A DNA stretch of 6,095 bases. Origin: CATJXY01 sp964623925. Its GTDB lineage: Bacteria > Bacillota_I > Bacilli_A > Erysipelotrichales > Erysipelotrichaceae. Shown here piece after piece: positions 4,970 to 6,095 of the stretch. Positions within the stretch are counted from its first letter, which is position 1. The number at the start of each line of letters is the position of its first letter. The DNA lies in assembly GCA_964623925.1 (NCBI GenBank), contig CAZUVT010000116.1, positions 1 through 6,095 on the forward strand, read 5' to 3'. The notes under the pieces are model-generated. The model had not been told where the DNA came from. It did not search any database and worked only from the letters and a program-made list of their open reading frames with translations. The position numbers and the translations under genes were made by a program.

Positions 4970-6095
4970 CTATTTTGAAGCTGCGGCACTTCTACCGGCA
5001 ATTCTTCCAAATACAGTGATATCGGCAATCGCACATGTACCGACACGGTTATTTCCATGGATTCCTCCGGTTACTTCACCGGCTGCATACAAGCCAGGAA
5101 TAATGTTGCCTTCAATATCGATTACCTGTGCATTTTCATTGATTTCAACACCGCCCATTGTATGGTGAACAGAAACAACCCCTTCAAGGATAAACCATGG
5201 ACCTTCTTCCATTGTTACCATACTTGTAACTCTTCCGAATTCATCTGTATTCGTTTCAATTCCATGGTTGTATTTTTCCATTGTTTTTACAAGATTTTCA
5301 CCGTTAATACCGAAGTATTCAGCAACTTCTTCCAATGTGTCAGCCTTATAGAAAACACCGTCTTCCAGACATCTTGCAAATTCATCTGCAAATTTTTCTT
5401 CCAAATTCAAGCGATCCGCAACAGCCTGATTATAAATCGCATAAACAACGCCACCCTGAGCCAGGATTCCCTCAGCACGTTCATCGCGCATGCCGACCTC
5501 GTTTACAAATCGATTTCCGTCTTTATTGACATAGATCAATCCTTCTCCGGACCAGCTTGGTGCTTCGATTCCATAGAAAACACCTGTGATCGGATTGTTG
5601 AACGGATATAGCTGAATATGTTCCATACCAATCAGATTAGCACCGATTTTTTCAGCCATGACGATTCCATCTCCGACGATTGCCGGTGAGTTTGTTGTTT
5701 TAACACTTTCATCCAAAGTTTCCCAACGAGTGTTGTATCTTTCACGCATTTCAACATTTGCACCAAATCCGCCTGTTGCCAAAACAATACCGTTATTAGC
5801 AGAAATGACAGCTGTTTGATCTCCCTGAGATACTTTGACACCGACAACACGACCATTGTCATCAACTACAAATTCTTCTGCTTTCGTATTCAATAAGATT
5901 TCCACTCCATGAGATTTTGCATAGTCGACCAAAGGATTGATCATTCCCGGACCAAGTTCGATCGGTTCAACTGCACGAGGGACACTATGTCCGCCTTCCC
6001 AAACCAGATAATCCTGATATTCCACACCGATTTCATCACGAAGCCATTCAGCCGATTCTGTGGCATTATTGGCAATGATATCAACCAATTCTTTT
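4970..6095 (-). CDS. Fumarate reductase-like FAD flavoprotein, partial (5' end outside window)
   Basis: This is the C-terminal 374 residues of a FAD_binding_2 / flavocytochrome c-type reductase. The gene runs off the right edge, so the N-terminal FAD Rossmann motif is not seen; the TTG at 6088 is an internal leucine codon, not a start. Residue numbers count that leucine as 1. Family features are LATGGFG (103-109), GDG (139-141), NRFVNE (192-197) with MRD and R201, matching the catalytic acid arginine of fumarate reductases, VHHTMGGV (307-314), and the C-terminal FAD-binding AAGEVTGG-x-HG-x-NR-x-G (335-350) with R348. Thus the catalytic arginine and the carboxylate-binding His and Arg are kept. 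However, the QxHP histidine of fumarate reductases is Tyr161 (QLYP), and the TEAxRG segment is replaced by APSWSGEG. Substrate is therefore unknown; urocanate or another unsaturated acid is possible. No haem motif CxxCH is seen in the visible part. Confidence 0.88.
   Translation of the reverse strand, partial: KELVDIIANNATESAEWLRDEIGVEYQDYLVWEGGHSVPRAVEPIELGPGMINPLVDYAKSHGVEILLNTKAEEFVVDDNGRVVGVKVSQGDQTAVISANNGIVLATGGFGANVEMRERYNTRWETLDESVKTTNSPAIVGDGIVMAEKIGANLIGMEHIQLYPFNNPITGVFYGIEAPSWSGEGLIYVNKDGNRFVNEVGMRDERAEGILAQGGVVYAIYNQAVADRLNLEEKFADEFARCLEDGVFYKADTLEEVAEYFGINGENLVKTMEKYNHGIETNTDEFGRVTSMVTMEEGPWFILEGVVSVHHTMGGVEINENAQVIDIEGNIIPGLYAAGEVTGGIHGNNRVGTCAIADITVFGRIAGRSAAASK

Overview
The window is about 6.1 kb of low-GC bacterial chromosome in which every supported gene lies on the minus strand. 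The gene order pgsA - cinA/pncC - recA - rny - ymdB is the conserved housekeeping neighbourhood of Bacillota (Firmicutes). The low GC, strong GGAGG-type Shine-Dalgarno sites, canonical TATAAT-like promoters and U-tailed hairpin terminators agree with this. The protein details diverge from Bacillus (RecA with AENAID instead of AEHALD, a cysteine-rich YmdB, a stand-alone CinA C-terminal domain). This makes me lean to an anaerobic gut or oral lineage such as Erysipelotrichia, but that is an inference.

Read in the direction of transcription (right to left): (1) 6095-4970 is the 3' part of a fumarate-reductase-like flavoprotein gene, cut by the window edge and closed by a clear hairpin terminator at 4938-4909. 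(2) 4911-4883 is a strong extended -10 promoter that starts a pgsA - pncC - recA operon. Its roughly 90-nt leader contains a possible 31-residue small ORF (4865-4770) that overlaps the start of pgsA. Junctions in this operon are tight, and the recA ribosome binding site is formed by the last codons of pncC. The operon ends at a hairpin terminator at 2629-2605. (3) 2508-2480 is a second promoter, followed by rny and ymdB, three bases apart. The last 101 bases (101-1) hold no supportable gene.

The products are phospholipid synthesis (PgsA), NMN deamidation or pyridine nucleotide salvage (PncC), recombination and SOS (RecA), mRNA decay (RNase Y) and an RNase Y-linked metallophosphodiesterase (YmdB). 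The flavoprotein is a separate unit, probably an anaerobic reductase for an unidentified unsaturated substrate.

I found no mobile element, CRISPR array, RNA gene or evident new multi-gene system. The points most worth a second look are the small ORF upstream of pgsA, the unusual active-site residues in the flavoprotein, the His-to-Asn change beside the catalytic glutamate of RecA, and an inverted repeat near recA that resembles but does not match a LexA box.
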